Source of the DNA: Anthoceros angustus
Lineage: Eukaryota > Streptophyta > Anthocerotopsida > Anthocerotales > Anthocerotaceae
Length of the DNA stretch: 64,000 bases
Assembly: GCA_010909165.1 (NCBI GenBank)
Contig: MU008168.1
Span: 124,001 to 188,000, forward strand
Direction of reading: 5' to 3'
Shown one piece after another: positions 60,577 through 64,000 of the stretch. Within the stretch, counting starts at the first letter, position 1, and every line of letters begins with the position of its first letter. The notes beneath the pieces were generated by a model, which saw only the letters and a program-made list of their open reading frames with translations, had not been told where the DNA came from and did not search any database. A program made the translations under genes and the position numbers.

Positions 60577-63180
60577 CTCACATGAATCTTAAACCGCAGG
60601 AATCTAAAACTATAAGGAAAACCCACGACATTGCACTCTCGGTTCTACATCCTCCGCTCCGAACGGCATGGTTTCCGTCCTCCTCACCCTATGATGACAT
60701 CAACCTCCTCTTGGAATACATTCTTGCTCACGCCTGCATGCAAGTCCTCATTTGGGTCTTGCTCTCCACCGGCCACCTAACCTCATCACTGTCCTCGAGT
60801 CCGAGGACACCGCCCTGACCTTCTTGCCCTTCCCTTGCTCTGTGACCTCGTCATAGGGCCATGTGATCCAGGTCTCCTTCTCCTTGTGCACTTTCTTATC
60901 CTTCTCCATGTCCTCACATTCTTGTGCTTGGAGGCCTTTACCTCATTAGTTTTCGTGCATAGGCCCAAACTGACACTTTTTCTCAACAAGGATGCCAATG
61001 GCCATCAACCTAGGGATCTTCTGCCCCCTAGGACTAACTCGCTTGCCGTATATCTTGAAAACCAAGTCGTCGATGTTTCTCCACTCCTTGTCGACATCGA
61101 TCCCTTCCACCCATAAGCATCATTGCATTCTGTTACCCCAAACCGGAGGGTAAGCACGTCTGGCCGCCGCCTCCCTCAAACCTTGCTGCAACTTGCTTTG
61201 GCGAACATCCACTCCTTCCACCCAGTTGTAGTCTCCTTCATGCCAAGACCAGCGGAACGCTTCCACTTTGGCCGCCTCCAAGGCTCGACTCACACGGTGA
61301 GCTCAACATGTTTTTGAGGGCACGCTTTTGATTCCTTGAGATGCCTAATGTCTCCTCCTCATCGAGGAAGCCATGTCACTCCAACACTGAGCACCTCGAC
61401 CACCCAGACACGCACATGTGCACACATTTGCATTAAGCCGCTCAAGTTCTTGACAAGACACACAGGAGCATCGAGAAGCCGCACCTCGGCACCCACTCCA
61501 AGGCCAACCCTCACACGCCCAAAGACCACATTTAACTGCACATGTGCACACAAGACCGCAGCGTGCTCAAGTTCTTCACTCCACACCGCACAAGGAGAAG
61601 CACATCGGCACCCACTCCAACAAAATCACAATGCCACCACCTCACAAGCCTAGCACTGCACATGTGCACACAAGAGCATTATTCAGGCTCAAGTCCTTCA
61701 CCGTAACATTGCACACAAGGAATGATCGAGCCGCACTCGCACCCACTAGAGCACCCTCACGCCCAAAGACCTCACGCCCCTAGAGCATGCACATGTCCAC
61801 ACAAGACCGCAGCGGCTCAAGTTCTTCGTGGACACCATAGACAAGGAGAAGCCGCGCCCACCCACTCCAGATACGCACATGTGCACACATTTGCATTAAG
61901 CCGCTCAAGTTCTTCATGACACACACAGAGCGGTCGGAGAAGCCGCACCTCGGCACCCACTCAAGGCCACCTCACACGCCCGGACCTCACGGCCCAAACA
62001 CGCACATGTGCACACAAGACCGCAAAGCAGGCTCAAGTTCTTCACTCCAGCACCGCACACAAGGAGAAGCTGCACATCGGCACCCACTCCAACAAAATCA
62101 CAATGCCACCACCTCACAAGCCTAGCACCTGCACATGTGCACACAAGAGCATTATTCGAGGCTCAAGTCCTTCAACTGACATTGAACACAAGGAATGATC
62201 AAAGGGCTGCACTCGGCACCCTAGAGCACCCTCACACGCCCAAAGACCTCACGCACATGTCCACAGCAGTTAAGCCGGCTCAAGTTCTTGGACACCATAG
62301 ACAAGGGAAGCCGCGTCGGCACCCACTCAAGGCCAGCACCCTCACGCGCACAACATCTCACGCCCCGATCCGCACATGTGCACACAAGAGCATTACTCTC
62401 AAGTCCTTCACCGTGACATTGAACACGGAATGATCAAAGGAGCCGCACCTCACACTGAGCACCCTCACACGCCCAAAGACCACTCACCCTAGAGCATGCA
62501 CATGTCCACACAAGACCGTTAAGCCGTGTTCTTCTGACACCAGACAATGAGAAGCCGCACGTCGGCACCCACTCCAAGGCCAGCACCCTCACGCCAAGAC
62601 AAAGATCTCATGACCGCACATGTGCACACAAGAGCATTATTCGCTCAAGTCCTTCACGTGACATTGAACACACGGAATGATCAAAGGAGCCGCACCTCGA
62701 TGCTGGAGCACCCTCACACGCCCAAAGACCTCACGCCCTAGAGCATGCACATGTCCACACAAGACCGCAGCGGCTCAAGTTCTTCAAAGACACCACAGAC
62801 AATGAGAAGCCGCACGCCACCCACTCCAAGGCCAAGACCTCACGCCACAAAGATCTCCCCGCACTGCATGTGCACACAAGAGCGTAAAGCAAGGCTCAAG
62901 TCCTTCACGTGACATTGAACACAAGGAATGATCAAAGGAGCCGCACTCGGCACCCATCGGAGCACCCTCACACGCCCAAAGACCTCACGCCCTAGAGCAT
63001 GCACATGTCCACACAAGACCGTTAAGCCGGCTCAAGTTCTTCAAAGGACACCACGCATAATGAGAAGCCGCACGCCGGCACCCACTCCAAGGCCAAGACC
63101 TCACGCCACAAAGATCTCGGCCCTGCACTCGCACATGTGCACACAAGAGCGTAGCAAGCCTCGAAGCCGCAAAACACCGA
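60100..63180 (+). repeat. Tandem array carrying the palindrome TGCACATGTGCA
   Basis: Units of roughly 100-140 bases, each with (T/C)GCACATGTGCACACAAGA or the variant GCACATGTCCACACAAGACC, followed by CTCAAGTTCTTC or CTCAAGTCCTTCAC, GGAATGATCAAAGGAG, CCGCACCTCGGCACCCACTC and CCCTCACACGCCCAAAGACC. Some 20 units run to about 63150, interrupted by the start of copy B of the large duplication. Two unit types, GTGCACAC and GTCCACAC, alternate in a higher-order pattern. Open frames in the array are artificial. Confidence 0.9.
60584..61872 (+). repeat. Segmental duplication, copy B
   Basis: Direct repeat of copy A, about 58 bases shorter because of many small deletions, for example CTGCCTCCGG in A against CTCTCGG in B and CACCTGCTAACC against CACCTAACC. 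Substitutions are few. Confidence 0.85.
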
Positions 63181-64000
63181 TTGCCACACACAAGGCACAT
63201 TACCTTCAAAATCGCACAAACAAAACTGCTGATTCCAGCCGCGCCTCGATCTTGCATGTGGGGAGCCCGCTCGCAGAAGGAAGGAGGGCTAAGAAGCCCC
63301 ACATAGCTCACAATGCGGCACAAAGGGTTGATTACAACAACCAGCTCGAGCACGCGAACTTTTGAGCCCGCGGAGTGTGCGATCGCCGCCGGATGTGGGC
63401 GAGCAAGTGCGAGATTGCATCCAGTCGCCCGCGGGCGAAGGATCAACTCAAGATCGAGCTCGCGATGGCAATAGCGAGAGTGCGCCCACGCGTAAGGCCG
63501 AAATTGGGGTAAGCGGCGGGTTGACTTACCACCGGATAAAAACAGATCTCAAGTAAAAGTAAAGTAAGTTAAAGTAAATAATAGCAAACGTAAAAGTATA
63601 TAAAAGTGAAACTAACATATATTGAAATATTATTTTAATGAAAACTTAAAGTCACCCTCTCACATCTCTCTATCCTTTTCAAAGTAACCAAGTGTACCAA
63701 GCCATATGGTACTAAAGTGTACCACCAAACCATGCTACCACCTGAGTATATAAACCTTGTCTCTTGTTTTGGCTCGGAAATTAGGACGACAAGAGACCGC
63801 AGAAGGTATGATCTCTGCTCGGCCGCCCCATCCTCAAGAACTGCACTGCTGTTTTGAAAGCTTTTTCAGAACTTGGGGATGCATAGTTTGTTGCAACAAG
63901 GTTTGCGGAAATCTTCACAGATCTCCTCGCTCTTCTTAAGCGAACGCCCGCCGCTCACCGCTTCGAACACAAAACCGCATCGCTAGGTTGTAGTGTCTCG
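63181..64000. other. End region without recognised genes
   Basis: GC-rich to about 63540, then AT-rich with AAGTAAAAGTAAAGTAA runs (63550-63610), then mixed sequence with a TATATAAACC promoter-like box at about 63749. No gene supported within the window; a gene or element could start here and leave the window. Confidence 0.4.

Noticed and set aside
60046-62433. Thr/His/Ala-rich frames of 100-180 codons
   Set aside because: They are translations of the tandem array; frames change from unit to unit by indels.
1-64000. CRISPR array
   Set aside because: Tandem repeats present are adjacent or irregular satellites without unique spacers of constant length, and the genome is eukaryotic.

Overview
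The window is nuclear DNA of a land plant or close streptophyte relative. The evidence is spliced genes with plant-type GT-AG introns of mostly 60-200 bases, a pectin galacturonosyltransferase, a pentatricopeptide-repeat (PPR) gene of the land-plant type, an FLX-like protein and a cyanobacterium-derived DUF3326 gene with a plastid-targeting-like N-terminus. Compact introns, absence of flowering-plant features and the PPR/retroelement style make a non-seed plant such as a lycophyte my best guess, but the species is not proven.

Bases 1-37.9 kb are a single-copy gene island. In order: 3' part of a GAUT galacturonosyltransferase (+), a frameshifted PPR gene (-), phosphatidate cytidylyltransferase (+, 10 exons), a secreted beta-hexosaminidase of family GH20 (+, 13 exons), a 3 kb AT-rich gap with U6 snRNA-like tandem remnants, a class 3 lipase (+, 5 exons), an FtsJ/RlmE-type rRNA 2'-O-methyltransferase (-, 6 exons) divergent from exportin-4 (+, 32 exons), a WW-RRM RNA-binding protein and an FLX-like coiled-coil protein that may be one fused gene (-), a divergent DUF3326 gene (+, 8 exons), a degenerate tRNA-like sequence and a small multi-span membrane protein (-). 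I rebuilt the exons by hand from protein similarity, splice sites and reading phase; phases close in every gene described as complete.

From about 38 kb to the end the character changes. There are no intact host genes that I recognise. The region is repeats and decayed mobile elements: a non-LTR-type reverse transcriptase remnant, two tandem 1.6 kb copies of an element encoding a DUF7869-like protein, a second broken transposase-like element on the other strand, several minisatellites, a GCATGC/GGCGC-rich island, and from 59-63 kb a large duplication plus a tandem array carrying the palindrome TGCACATGTGCA. Copies of these repeats differ from each other mainly by many very short insertions and deletions.

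The host genes are ordinary housekeeping functions (cell wall, phospholipid, glycan turnover, nuclear export, rRNA modification, RNA binding) and do not form a pathway. The most novel candidates are the possible FLX-WW-RRM fusion, the U6-like tandem array, and the perfect hairpin plus T-run directly after the hexosaminidase stop codon.
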